Source of the DNA: Anisakis pegreffii
Taxonomy: Eukaryota; Nematoda; Chromadorea; Rhabditida; Anisakidae
Reading direction: 5' to 3'
Assembly (NCBI GenBank): GCA_035041965.1
Contig: JAPYMA010001327.1
Location: forward strand, 18,140-82,139
Length of the DNA stretch: 64,000 nucleotides
The notes under the pieces were generated by a model, which was not told the DNA's origin, searched no databases, and worked only from the letters and a program-made list of their open reading frames with translations. Positions 1 through 14,400 of this stretch are shown here, piece by piece (the stretch's first letter is position 1; each line of letters begins with the position of its first letter). The translations under genes were made by a program, and so were the position numbers.

Positions 1-1299
1 GAATTAAAGTTCATACAAATTCGGTTTGCGGCATTTTAGCGCCGAACGCTCTGGTCTACGACCGTTCTGGCGCAGCTGATTGTTTGATTTTCTTGTTTGT
101 CGAAAAGTATGGTAACATGTTGTTCAAGATGATTGGTTACGGATTATTGTCGACTGCATAACTATTCGAAATTTGATTTGTTTTTGATGATGGCGGCAGT
201 GAAGAGGAGTTATTTGTGTGAGATAGAATGGACAGAAGCTGTAGTTAAGAATTCCTTTTTGCTTTTTGCAAATGGTTTTGAACGGAGGTGGATGAAATGC
301 TTTTGATTCAGCTCCTTTTTTTCTCCTGTTTCATTTTCTAAATCTGTTGTGTCACACCGAACGACGTATCGTATGAGGTTTTCAGTCTTTATTTCATTTA
401 TCTCCTTATTTGTTTTGCTTTCATTGGCTTATTCCATCGTTTCGTTCTCAATAAATGCTACTGTATTTTCCAGTTTCCTTTTTTCTCAACGTATTGGTTG
501 CGTCATCAATCAATTCAGTTAATGAGCAGTTTTTTATTGTCCAGAGCATTGAACTCGAACTGTCTTGCGGAAACGAAATGCTGTGAAACTAAGGTGTCCC
601 CATACCGAAAGAACGTCACAATGTCCCAATCTTGACCGTCTTGCGGAGTAAAAACGGAAGAACTATGAATAAAAAGAGTACGCTTATTAACTGTCGAAAA
701 CTTCAAGTATTCTAACGGTGATTCGATTAATCAATGACTATTCAGCTGGAAATAATTAGAATACTCAATTTGAGATCATTTACTTATTAATTGTTCAATT
801 TTTTTTCTTACGAATTCGTTTCGAAAATCTGTGCAAATAGCGACTCTCTTTGTCGCAGTTCGTCGTTATACACTCACGACATAGCTGTCTGCATTGTTGT
901 TCTGTCATTGTTACGACCATAAATTCTTTTTTCGCTTTTCAGTTTATCGTAATCATTGCGATAAAGTGATAGTATCGATTAAAACCACAAAACTTTATAT
1001 GTTTAGTAATAATTGCTGACTGTGTGCGACTCAGTACCAGATATATCCGTCGTAAGATACGCTTGTCACATAAAAATGGATCATTTCTATTTTTCTATTC
1101 CATTCATTATTCCCAGTCAACAAAGCCGTAAGTGAGTATCTCTTCATCTTCTTCAAGTCGTTGTGAACTTCATAGGTTTGTTCTCTAATTTTGTTTTTTG
1201 TAGAACGAGAATCTACTCTTTCGCAGGAGAAGAGTGGACGGATTTTTTGCGTTGTTACGAAATGAATGAATGTGTGGATATATGTGTACATTTTTTCAA

Positions 1300-1302
<3 letters not shown>
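1..1302. other. Upstream flank of the cyclase gene, no gene seen
   Basis: AT-rich sequence with only short ORFs lacking recognisable domains or convincing splice sites. It probably holds the 5' flank and promoter of the first alternative exon of the receptor guanylyl cyclase. I could not identify a core promoter element by eye. Confidence 0.4.

Positions 1303-1388
<86 letters not shown>
1303..1388. repeat. (TA)n microsatellite
   Basis: A run of TA dinucleotides with a single phase break near 1352. It lies about 240 bases before the start codon of first exon A, so it sits in the likely promoter or 5' UTR of that isoform. The Tyr/Ile-repeat ORFs read through it are artefacts of the repeat. Confidence 0.97.
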
Positions 1389-1390
<2 letters not shown>

Positions 1391-1625
1391 ACTGACGTGG
1401 TTTGTGTTACGTGTAGGTGATAGATTAGATAATTTAAGAAGAATGGATGCTTGCAGGTGTGAACAAACTCGCAAAGATTTCGTTGAAAAGCTCGTTTTCG
1501 CGAACCAAAACAGCATTCACCCTGCAGGGGAGACTATGGCGAGTTGTGAATGGCAGTCGCATAGTTCCCCTGCAGAAACGTTAGCAGCCAACCAACACAC
1601 CGACCAATGCTGTATTCCATTCTGA

Positions 1626-2445
1626 ATGACGATGGCCTTCTTATATTCACATCTACGAGCGCTTCTTCTTCTCCATTTTGCGCTTTCAACGATAAGCATG
1701 CAACACGAATTCTCAACTATTCCTCCCACTATGCCAACCGAGCATCCCAATCATTCATTGCTACGTGACGTGTCAAGTTCAAATCCTATGCATATTCTCT
1801 TTCCGCTGCCGAAGAAGCGTGGCAAACCCGAGGAGAATCCATTCGGTATAATAATGGATTTAGCTAAGCCAGTTGTTGATATCGCAATCGAGGAAGTGTA
1901 TCGTCGTCAAATAGTGCCACTCGGTTCCTTAGTCACTCATTTCAAAGACACACAACTCTCAGATGCACACGGCCCCAACGTTGCAATCAATCAGCTGGTT
2001 AAAGGCAAGCTCGACTGTATAATTGGCTATGCGTTCGTCTATGCGTTAGCACCAGTTGCTCGAATGTCACCATACTGGAAGAGTGCAACGAACGATGGCA
2101 TTCCAGTCATCACTTCTATTGGTCTAACATCCAATCTCGATAATCGTACTGAATATCAATTAATGACACGAATCACAAGTCCCTATAAAGTGGTCACGCG
2201 TGCCGTTACCAAAATCTTCGATCAAATGAACTGGTTGAAAGTGGCTTATATTTTCAATGAGCAGCGCCACGGTAGCAGCAATACTGGTATTCCATACGGT
2301 GAATGTTACCTGCAGATGGCATCATTACAACGTCTTCAATATAAGAAAAATAAAATGGATCATAATTATTTCATGTTTAACGAGTTGAAGCACGACCTTG
2401 ATGTACTGCGCGACAGTCTTCGTAAAGCCAGTATGCTTAGCAATG
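1626..2445 (+). CDS. gcy-28: Alternative first exon A: signal peptide and distal ligand-binding lobe
   Basis: Encodes 273 codons plus one base. An in-frame TGA lies directly before the ATG, so the coding region starts here or at the second ATG two codons on. Residues 3-20 are hydrophobic and read as a signal peptide. From about residue 70 the sequence aligns with exons B and [20 protein letters not shown], a [10 protein letters not shown] block, then GIPVIT. The ORF runs on a few codons past 2445, but a good donor (G|GTCAGT) lies exactly where B and C also have donors. The last codon base G joins TG of exon 28756 to make Val. The region between residues 30 and 60 is unlike the other two and may be a species-specific spacer. 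Confidence 0.85.
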
Positions 2446-5400
2446 GTCAGTACTTTTCTTTATTTGCTGCCTCTGATTGATGGTTGAGTATTGTCTTGTT
2501 GAGTACTGTGTTCAGTTGTTTGAGCACATTCTCTTTACTGCTCGATTCTGTTGTTTTCCTAAACATGGATCGATGCATTTTTTGTTAATTGCATGTCAAT
2601 GTATTCATAAATGGCGCGCATTTTCTCCATCAGAGCGTATCAGGCGACGAATTTATATCACTTTAAATACGAACTCGGAACGTTGGTGACTTTGTTGAAG
2701 GAGTAGTTTTTTCGGAAGGAAGATTTTTTGACGAAGTGCACTACATTTTGTGATCCATCGTGCTCCTGCAAAATTTTCTTAGCGGAAATGTTTCTTGCTT
2801 GACGTTTACTAGCCAGAAAAATGTTTATTTTTTAAGCATTAGAGGTTCATGAAAGAAGATGCGAAGCTGATGTATAATATTTCTTAAACGTAACTCGATA
2901 GTGACATTGACTCGAGCAAAGCAGATAATCAGTATCATTTGGGTTTATATTGACGAGAATGACAATTTTTTCAAATTCCGAAGTCTCATCTCTCAAAAAC
3001 AAAAAACAACCTCTGTGGTATTATGCGTCAGAAATCAATCTGGAAGTCGCTAAGTCAAACCGTTTTCTCGCCTGATATGCCTGAACGAGCAAAAAAAGTA
3101 GTGTGACATTTTAACATAATTTTGTATTGATCAACCATCCAGAATGATGCGTGATGCGTTTTTATATTCTATTCAACTTCTTTAGAGGATCAGACAGATA
3201 AAATTTCGAAACCCATGCAATATTCAACAGAACAATTGATTCAGCGACCTTTTAGATCTGAAACGAAATTTAAAGTAGGCTGTGTTTAGACCAGTGGTTC
3301 TCAACCTTTTTTTTGCGCATACCCCCTAAAAAATTTTAAAATGTCTTCACACCCCTCACAACAATAGTATATTTAAGGATAATAGTAAACGCGACCGAAA
3401 AACTTTTTATATTATTAATTTTTGTTAACATGTAAAAAATGATCATTTGAAAATTCAAAAAAAACATTATAAGGAAATATCAACTAACAATGTTTGAGTG
3501 GCGCTGATTTCAGCTTGTTTGAGGCTTCTTTTCTTGGAACAGTTGTTGCCATTTTTAATGCACACGGCTCCATCAAATGCTCTGCAATTGTATGCGGCTT
3601 TGTAAATTTGGCTACGTTATATTCCACGCATTAAGAAGCCATCAGTAGGGGTTTGTCAGCCGATATAAAACCTAACATTGGAAGAGTTCCTTGATAATCA
3701 TAGCGAGACCTACACTTTTCAACAATTCAACATCACGACCAGCGATATATGTGATTCAACTATGCTGCTTGTTGAAGTGTTCCTGCAGTTTAATTGGCTT
3801 CAAATTTGCGTTTGAAAAGACAGTGTCACTAAGCATGCACTGAGGTCTTTGCAGATCCTCAATTGTTCCTTCGTAAATGAAAACAAATTTCAGATGATCA
3901 TCATTCCTTTTTCTCGACATTACGAATGGTGAATTATTGTTGGTTATTTAAGAATGATAATTGATCAATTTTTGATGCTTCGGGAGGTTTTTCGAGTCAC
4001 AATTGCGTAACAACGTAAGGTGAACGAATAATAAGAAATAGAAATCGAGTGTAGTCCTAAATTTCTAAAAAAAAGCCGGAAACAACAGATTTGATCTCCA
4101 TTTCAGAAGTCCCAAACCCTGGATTTAAAATTTGAGGCGTGTCATTTGAAAGAAAAAGCGCGTCGAAACGCACAAAAATTCACAGAGCATTTTATTGTAA
4201 GTAATAGCCAAAAGACGACGACATCTCCAGCTGTAATTTGAACGTTAAAATACAGATGTATGCGTTGAATTCTGCCCTCGCCTAATGTAATGTATGAAAA
4301 ATGAAATTTTATCCCCCTCCTCCCTGGGACACTATCTCATACCGTCAAGGAGCGCAAGCACCCTGATTGAGAAACCCTGGTTTAGACCGAAAGAGGTTAG
4401 GTGTGGCATACATTTTCCACAATTTTGTTTTTCTGCACACAAATAATTGTCATTCTAGTGTTGACACCAGAATAATGTTTACAAGCAAAATGAGACGAGT
4501 AATCAAAAGGTTGAGTTTATGGGTGGAGTTAGTTGAGGTTGATTTTAGGTTCTAGATTTAGTATGAGCGAGTGAGTGGATTTGAACTGCCCAGAGCATCT
4601 TTTTCATAGATGCGAGTAGAGCTGGTCACGTGGTTGTTTGGTAGTAGTTTTGATAAATTTTCTAAATCAGATTCAGGCGGTCTCGCATTAAAAGTGAAAA
4701 TATTGATTTGATAGACTGTTGGGTACCGATTGGTCGTAGAGCATGGAAATAGAATATTTGCCATCGTAATGTTTTGCCACTTATTCCAGTCTCATTTTTG
4801 AGGCTCATATGTTGCGTTTGTGGAAAGCTTACATTTTCGGTTAATTTACATTATGATCGTAAATTTTCGAAAATTTACGGTAGTAGCCAAATCTTCTGCC
4901 GGAAAGGGAAAAAAATGTCAAACAAATTGACGTGTGGTTATTAGCGAAGTATGTCTCTATACGACCCTTTTGGTAAGATTTTCTGTTCTGTTCTGTTCCG
5001 CCCTTAAACGGCTCTATTCTATTCTATTCTGTGCGTTCCTCGTTTGAGGACCGTTCTGTTGTATTCTATTCTGCGCTGAAATCTTTCTATTCTGTTCCCG
5101 CAGTCAGAAAAGTAGCACGATAAAACTTGTGGTAATTAGAGTTGAAAGCGTGGTTTCTTGGCGGTTTCAGTGCAGAGAAGATTGTCCACGCAGGGAGTTA
5201 ACAGTTTTTGACCGTGATGATTTGAGGGAAACGGAGGGTTTCGGGCTCAGCATTATTGAAGAACAGAGGATTCCGGTTCGTCCTAATAATTCAGTCAGAA
5301 GCTGATACAAGGTTTCTCGTACTAATGAGTTCCTAATGAACTGATTCGTTCAATCGGACTCAAATCCTCCAAGCATAAACTTTTGTTGGTGGCATAAAAT

Positions 5401-8400
5401 GTGAACAATCTCTGTGATGGATTGGTCCTAGAGTTTAGAGTACGACCAACATTTGAAGGTAAGGTGTTCATTGGGAACACATTCGCATCCTTTAGTTGTT
5501 TCTTGAGGGAATTCATTACAAACTATCTTTGGCAGTTTTGAGAATTAACAGCGATAACTTGTCCTTGATGAGCTGTTCCATCTATCGTTGATGGCCTTTC
5601 GTCTCTCACTAGTGATGTTGATTACCATGTTTTTTGGTGAATTCGAATCTTTAACAGCTGTCAGCGCTGAATTATTTGAGAAACTATTTCTCCGCCATCC
5701 ATGCAGAAGCCTCAAACATCTTCCGACTAGAAAATCATAATCCATGATTTAACGAAAAATCATAGAGGTAATCTTTAAAAATTTATTAGCATTGAAAAAC
5801 TTAATCCGAACCGTTCAATTGAGAAATCTCTAAAATCAGAATATCAAAAATCATCATGTGATTCAATTATTGGCGTTATACTGTCATTAATATTTCAATC
5901 AAAAGGGCGTAAAAATAGTGTAACTCAAAGACTATTCTAGCTTTCACCTTACATTGACTCAGTGATATTGAATAATAACAACAACAGCTATAGTAATAAC
6001 AAAAAATGATTAATAATAATAATAATAATGATTATTAATAATAATTATGATAATGTTGATAAATAATAACAGTATAAATAAATAATGATAATAATAATAA
6101 CAATAATATTATAATATCAATAATAATAGCAATAATAGTAAATAATAATAATAATAACAGCAATAATACAACAATGGTACAACAATTATCTCATAATCAC
6201 TGCAGTCATCACAGAGAACAGTTTAAAGAAGAGCCAAAATCTGTGCTATTCTACTCCATTCCTCTCTTCAACGGTTCTGTTCTGTTCTATCCTGTGCGTT
6301 CCTTGTTTGAGAACCATTCTATTCAATTCCTTGGAATTTCAACTGAAATGGAGACGTCACTAGTGGTGATAATAATGTCAAAAAAGTTCGTTTATTCCAA
6401 ATACTATAGTTCAGGCTGAGCTTCACTCCAGTCCTAAGCTTAGTCTGAGGCTGATTTTTATCTCAAACTCAGGTTGAAGTTTGCCCTCAGCTTAGGCTGG
6501 ATCTAATCCGGGGCTTGGGCTGAGGTTCACTCCGGGTTTTGATTGAGGCTCCGGTTTAAATTAAGGCTTACTTCGGGCTAGTCTGAGGCTTATCCCAGGC
6601 CTACACTGAAGCTTACTCTAATATTACTACGTATAATGAAGCAGCATTTTCTTTTTTGAATAAGTTCGAACTGGAGATAGATTTTCACTAGTGTTTTCAT
6701 CAGGAAGCGTTACAATCATTTACTGTATATGATTGTAACGTTCTCTATGAAATCCTTTCCCACACATTCAATATCCAAAAAAGTGGTCGCGATGATTCGT
6801 CCTGTTGTCGAAACGACAGCGGTAAGATGTCATATGCCCACACAAGGTACCGAGATCATATGCCCACAAAAAAATTAGTTTCGGCAATTGGCAGGCTGCC
6901 AACCGAATGCATTTTGACATGTAGCCGAAATTTTCGAAGGATCCCGATCTGCTAGTCATTGATCGCCGAAAATTTCGGCAGTTCGTTTGGGGGCTTCTGC
7001 ACCGACTTTGGCATTGCTGCTAGCATCAGCCGGTAGGTGTTTGGGTAGTTGTTTGATTCTGTGATCCTTTTTTTGAACGTTCATTCTGCATTATGTGAAT
7101 TTGATTTTGCTAATTCTACTTGAAAGAAGGTCCCCTGAAGAGTTGGAACATTGTTGGATAGAGAAGAGTGGGAGTGGAAGTGTGAGCATAGCACTGAGAT
7201 CAAGCATCAGCCTAAGTCAACTTTTAGCCTAAAGTTAAGCCAATGGTTAGCTTAATCCTGTTCGGACTATCAAGTTTTCGACGGCTTTGCACTAACCCTT
7301 GAAACCTTCATAAAATACATCTGATCTCAGCGAATATCACTTATGCGTACAGCTAATACCTTATCAAGTCAAATCAGTGCAAATATATTTTTTGGGAATG
7401 CGGTACTGAACAATTTCGTATGTATCACGCATTGCTGATCAAATAATCGGCTTGTGAAATAAGATCTTTATCAAGTAGCATTCGTATATGTGTAACTTAT
7501 TTCAATTATCCACCGAGATGAACATCCAGTTTAATCGATTTCCGTTGCCGCGTCTTTTGTTTGTCACTTGATATTTCAGTGATCCGTTCATCCGTCGAAG
7601 TTATCGAGAAAAACGTTTTGTTCGTAGTGTCTCGGTTTATTTTAGTCGGTAATCACTGATTTCACCGTCAATTCGGCAATTTCCAAATGAAAATTCTCTT
7701 TGTCGCGTGCACTTTGCTGTATGTCATACATTCACCCATGTGAATCTGCGTTATCATTGCGCTAAGTGCAATGGTCCAAGCACAAGCATCACTGTTGATC
7801 ATAACGCATTGAAAAACATTCTTTGTTCACCAGTACGACAAGCAAACTCTGTCATCTGCTTACCATTGTTAGTCGTAGCATCACTCGTCTTGCACTTACA
7901 TTATACCTTGTGGGTGGTCGCCCAAAACATTTGTTTGATGTAGTCGGTCGTTCTGGTGCGTTACACTATAGGGTCAAGCTTAGATCGGGAGATTGGATGA
8001 ATGAAGGGAATTCGTTTCAATTTCAAACCATTCATGTAAGGCCTACAAATGGTGGTCAAAGCGCAAATAGTTATTCAAAATTTGCATTACTCACTATCAG
8101 TTAATGATAAATAATGAAAAAAGATGCATTTCTTGTGTCTTTCATCGCTGGTATATGTACCAACATTCGAGAGGGACGTCAATAACAAACAATAATTATG
8201 ATATTCGGCATACTCTGCATGCTAATGAGTATGCATTTCTCATACTGAAATTTAGTTCACAGTTTTGTCATTTAAGTTCAGTGATGAAATTTATTGCAGA
8301 ACAAAAATGTTATTGATTTAACTCTTTTCAAAAGCCCGAATTCATGATGTTATTCCCCAGGGAAATTAATCTAATCAGTGTCCTCAGCATCGAGTTGTGG

Positions 8401-11400
8401 CAGATTTGATGGACTTCCATTTCATTCCACTTGTCACTCATTACAAAACGAAGTAAAACAAAAGAGATAAGAAAGCGCGACATGAACGAGCGAAATGCTG
8501 CGTCGTTTGCTTTGTTCAATTCGTAATATCTATAAAATGTATACTTTAGAAAATGTACTCTGATAGCAGGCAGGTGTGATATAAATAGATGACACGATTG
8601 TGTTGTTGTTTACCGATAAACGGAGGTTAGCTTATTTAAGAGAGGTACAATTTGAGGGTACGAACCAAAAAGCAAAGAATCCATTTTCAGAACATTTCTC
8701 TAATTCGAGATCACCATCTAAAAATAATGAAAATTTGTTCATTCGTTCCAACAAATATGTTTACAAACGTTTATTCAAACTGATATGTTTCGAATGTCCT
8801 TCTTGGACAGACAAGTCCGTTTATGCGCACTGTTTACAACATCTCTTGTTCACTCGTGCTGTGTGCCTAGGACTAATGAAGGTGAGGTTTTTTTCTTGAC
8901 TATGGTAATGTGCGAATGATGCGGTGATGTTGTACGGAACTTAGAAGTGAACAATTGCAGAATGATATTGTTTTCGTCATTAACATCTTAAACTGATGTG
9001 AGATTTATAAATGTGTTTTGGACAGACATCAATTTTGCATGTGCTGCACGACTTGCTAAGATATTGATTCTCATGCTGTGGGAATGACAGCATTTGTTGC
9101 GCATTTGCAACAGTTGCTTATATGAATAAAACTTTATCATTTACATTCCTTTCCATCAATCAAATTAGTCTTTGCATTTTGTATGCTCACTTGAAAGATA
9201 GTCGTCAATAATTCAGCCGAGGATGACATCATCCATCAGTCTACTCCATCTTCCCACCTCACCTCGGAGAAGATTTTCTTGTTCATATCATTACCGATTA
9301 ATACTACCTGCAGTATTGCTCTGAGGACAATTCCCCAAATCTCGGCGAGTCCCTGATGAAGAGTCAGTAATTTGATGTGTGTCAGCTTTTCGATGTGAAT
9401 CGAACAGCTATTCAATATACTCTCATTCTATCAACTGCTACATCATCTACGAGACGAAAATAGAATAATAGAAGAGAAGCATTGGACAGACAAATTTCTT
9501 CGCATTCCATTCCTATTGAACTACGTACACATATAAGTGCATTTCTGATAATTAAATTTAAGAAAGAGAGTATCGTTCACTATAATCCCATTCCGCAGCT
9601 CTATTTCCCATGTTCGAGAAATTTTGATGTGAGATTAACTGTGCATTAGAGTGATTTTTTTTTCGAACTTCAAAATTTCCAAGTTTAATTTTCATTGGAA
9701 ACATCAACACATTTCCCCTCTCGATGAAAATTTGTCGAGATTGTTTTTAGCCGGCAATGCATCATTTTGGAAGATACAACCGGGAAACTTTCGAAACTAG
9801 TGCATTATTGCTCTTCAGTCGAAAGAACAGTTGACCTGACGATCTTTCAGATTTGAAATGAACTTTGGTATAGGTTGTGTCCAGACAAAACGGCATCTTT
9901 CAAGAGGAAAGGGGAAAGGGATGGAACATGCGCTTTCCAGGATTTTATTTCTTCGCGAACAAATAATTGTCAGCCTAGTATACATAGATGCTTATTTAAC
10001 TCATAATCAGTCATAAGCATATCTTATGATCATCTTCTTAAACATCTCCAACAGAATTACTTCATCGACATATTTTTGTTGTATAATATTTTGTAAACGT
10101 CATATTGATTCACTTTTCCTCTTTACTTTTAGATTTTTATTGATGTGATATCATTATTATTGTATTGTTACTTTTATTTATTATTATTTTTGTTTATTTA
10201 TTATCGTTGTTGTTATTGCTGCAGTTCATTCATTCATTTTACAGTTCCATTGTCTGAATTAAATTCAAATGCTGAAACAAGGCTTCCGTAAGAATGGTGA
10301 TAACAATAATAATATTATCATTATCATTACTGACCCTCGCATGACGCATGGTCCAGAGAATCCCAGCGGCAACTTTAAGTCTTTCGTAACCTTGTGAATA
10401 GTAGTAGTAATAATAATAATAATAATAATAATTTTTAACATGCCATCACGTTGTGTTCGTTACAAACATTCTTTCGACATCAAATCAGTAAATGCTTGAC
10501 GGACATATGGAACATCGTTTCCGTTTTCTGTCAACAGATGAAGTCTAAGAAGGCCTAAATCGATTAATTATTTCCACATTCATTTACTTCAAATTGATTA
10601 AGTTTGGAATGCATTTTCTAAGGAATCGAATCAGCACATAAAAGTGATAATCTGTTAGCGATGCCTCTGGAATAATTTGTTGAAAATAGAGCGACTGTCG
10701 CTTGCAGTTGTGACAGCGACTCTCCATTCAACCAATAGGAATATGAGCTCCGATGAACTTCTTGATTTGGGAACATTCAGTGATGCCCAGTCTCCCTTTA
10801 TATTTTCATAACCTTCTTCGTTCATTCATTCTGGAATCTCTTTAAGAATATTTTGTCGCAACATTACTAAAAAGGCCAATCTAGTGGTCTCAACATTGCG
10901 AGCTATCAGCTTGTCTTTTCCTTGATTACATTATGTGTCTCTCTCCGACCACATTGTGAATTGACGTTTTGTGCAAACCATTTTCCTGATCATTTCCAAT
11001 TCCCAGTTGCATGAATCCTACCGAAAACTTTTTCTTTTTATTACTTTGTCTGACCCGGATTCGAGCCAGTAATTATTTTTTGCACAATATAGGTGCTTCA
11101 GAGAGAGCTTGCCTTATTTGTGTCTGCCACGCGGCACTTGCTGATTGCTGGATTTTGCTTGACCAGCGAGTGCTCTCGATTACGCGGTTCACTAGCGACT
11201 TCTTGTTCGGATCATCCTTCCGGCGATAGTCTTTATCAACAAACAGAGCAATACAATAAATCACGAATATGGCACACAAATTATATGCAATCTGCAGACG
11301 ACACCTAATAAGTAATACAAGTCCTATATAAAGAAATATATGTCGTGAAAGTATTCATTACAATTTGTGCCGGGGATTGCCGATGGCTGCACTAAGGTGA

Positions 11401-14400
11401 CTTCACTAATGTGTATCCTCTCTATCGCGGTGTTTGCACGTATTCCACCATTTAATTGTCGCCCGTATCACATTCTTCTTTCCTTGACATCATCTTCCCG
11501 CGCAGCTAACGATATGAGTGCATGAAATCATCCGTTTTAATGAAATTCTAATTTCGATTATTGATTTGAAGTGTAGAGCATAAAAATGTAAAACTACTTT
11601 CTTGTGATGCCCAATCATTCCTACGGAGAGGGACTCAAAATAAGCGCGAAAATATGTTCCCCTTGATCAGTTGAACGTGCGCCCAATGATCGCTTGGAAC
11701 AGCTGTTTGAAACAACAACGATTTTGATTAATGTAACCGAATAGATCCATAGCGATCGACATGGTAAATATTCCACAACCAAGTAATAAGGAATGCCCGT
11801 TGTCATAAATATTTCGAATAATTAAGCATAGCCGAATAAAAGTCCAATAAACAATCGTAACAACAATGGCAAAAAGATAGGCAAACCAGGTGTCCAATGT
11901 CCGATTAACATGTAATGCCTTTCAGATGTTTTTTTTTTAGATCAGCTAGACTTTCATTAAATTCTTTGTAATCGTTCGATCAGATATCATCATCACCCTC
12001 ATCAGTATTATCTTCATTGCTGTCTTCGAATAAACATTTACTACTTTCATCACCTGATGACATTGAAGCACATATAATTGCACAACAAACACAAAGCAAA
12101 AATCCCGCAGTAAGAACTGTGCAAATTTTGATTGCGAGACTTATTTAGCTGGTTTATTGTATTGCCGCTTTGCGGTGCATGGCTATGATAAAAGAATGAT
12201 GTTTTCGTTTATTTTCATTCTTAACGATACAGTAACATTTAGAAGCATTAACATATGTTAAGATTCCATAAAAAATTGTTGTATTATGAGTAAACAGTAA
12301 AGTAGATAGAGTCGAGCTTGAAAAGTTTTCTTCGCCTCCAATTACGTAAAACGTAAAACAATTTCGTTCGTGCGAGAGTTAATGTCGACTCGCTCCGTAT
12401 GAGCGCAGTTAATAAATCAGCAGGTCGCGATAATTTAATCACATTGGCCGCAGATCAATGCATCGAAGTAATTAATAAATTTCTCATGTGTATGAAATTG
12501 AATTGAAAATGTTGTTACATATATAGGCTCATTAGACGTGTACAAATGGGCAACAATGCTCAAATAGTGCCATTTTCATTAGTTAAAATTGGTAGAGTAA
12601 TGTTCATCAAACAATGCTATCTGCAGCTGATTGCAGAGCATTGTTTTTTGTTGTGTTTGTGATACACTTATTGAACCTGCATTCAGAATGTTTCTGGAAA
12701 GATGATAGAACATTGGCATTGTTATGCAGTTGTGCTCGTTTCGTTATGCATCACACTTTAAGAATAAATGCTTGCGTTCGCTAATGGCATGTATTTAGTT
12801 GCGAAATCACCTGGGTCCATTACTCATCAATCATGCTCATTCCATTAGTACTTACATCCGCATCACAATTTTGCATTTGATGGGAATCTGCTGGTCTGGC
12901 TGTACTCATTAGCGTTTGATCACTCAGTTGAAACCGACGTGCATTGCTGTTCGTCGAGATCTATGATTTTTTTTAGGTAAATTACTTGGCTATTAGCAAG
13001 ATTGTTCATTAGTGCAAATATGATCTTACACGGGGAAGTAAATATTGTAAAGGGTTGATGAAATCAAATATCAGACGAGCTTATGAAATGGAGGATACCA
13101 GTGGTAGGCAACAGCGCGCTGTTCGCTATTCCGCTACTAGCACAGCCACTTTTTTCGGTAGCGCGATACCTCGTTACTTTTTTCATTACTCATTAATGAA
13201 AAAGCAATGGTAACTTGTAGCGGAAATTGTAGTGATAACTTTGACTACAATTGTTTGTTACCGGCGTAAGGTAGCAAAAGCTTGCGATATTTTCCTTTGT
13301 TAGCGTTTTCGCGAGCCACTTTTTTTTGAGACTTCTGCTAAATTATTACTTCTCGTCTGTAAGGGAATGCTTATTTTCCTTAGAATCAAGATATTTAAAA
13401 TACATATTTACGCTTTAGTACTGAAAAGCGTTCGATTCAAACTCATTGTGTTCGTACTCGTCCTAACTGGTGGAAGTTAAATGTTTAATCATACCGCAAA
13501 CACTTGCTATAAGTGCATCACTAGCTTCCGTCTGAACGCGCTCAATAAGTTACGAGACAGCTTAGTGAAGTTTTCTTCACTGGGATATGAATGTTCTCGC
13601 TTGGAAAGAATATGAATGATATTTATTCGCATAATAATATATGCAGTAGAGTTTGGTGCAAATGATTACAACATGGTGATTAAACTGCTCCAACTGTAGC
13701 TGAGCGGAGGAGAAAGGATGAAAAAAGAGAAAAGAAATTAGAAAATTATACACCCTATCATAAAGGATATCAAGTATTTCAGTCATATGATACCTCAATC
13801 ATTAAAACAGAAGTAAATAAAATTAGATGGGTGAAGTAACTTCTTCTTCTGATTTTTTTCTCTCTCTCTCTTGTTAAATGGCTATCGTGATTTTAGCGGA
13901 TGAATGAATCCGATTTCATCTGGTGAATAGATCGAAGTGTGCATTCATTTATTTGAAGCAATTTGAAGGAGACAGTGTTTTGAGACGGTAGATTTCAGGC
14001 CTCAACAATTCTATTTGCAAATGAGTGTTTGATTTGCAGCTTTTAACGGCCAGTTCGAGAAAGCTGTTTTGGCGGGTTCGTTCATTGCGTGAGGAAAATT
14101 GGAGAAATGCTCCCACTGGGAGATCAACCTGATGTTGAGTGATGTTTTAGGGTACACAAAGATTAATATAAATCTTTTGCAGTTTTAAAGTTCTCGATAC
14201 TGATAGTTTATCTTGGTATTCGGATGCGTTCCTGAAATTTCCACATTGTCTCTTGAAGGTGAATTTTTTTTTTTGAAATCCATCTCCAAGGTATTAGGAT
14301 TAGAGTGAAACCTGAAAGAAACGACGTATTATAGAACCAAGCGAACACAGGCTACAAATAATTCTCAGTAATATTTTTGTTGTTTTTGCAAGTTTGATTT

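Noticed and set aside
515..706. 63-codon minus-strand ORF
   Set aside because: Not low-complexity, but it has no recognisable domain, splice context or neighbouring exon.
1031..1625. ORFs of Tyr/Ile repeats on both strands
   Set aside because: They are translations of the (TA)n microsatellite and have no other content.
11050..11085. tRNA-like T-arm word (CCGGATTCGAGCC)
   Set aside because: No 5-bp T stem, anticodon arm or acceptor stem could be built around it on either strand.
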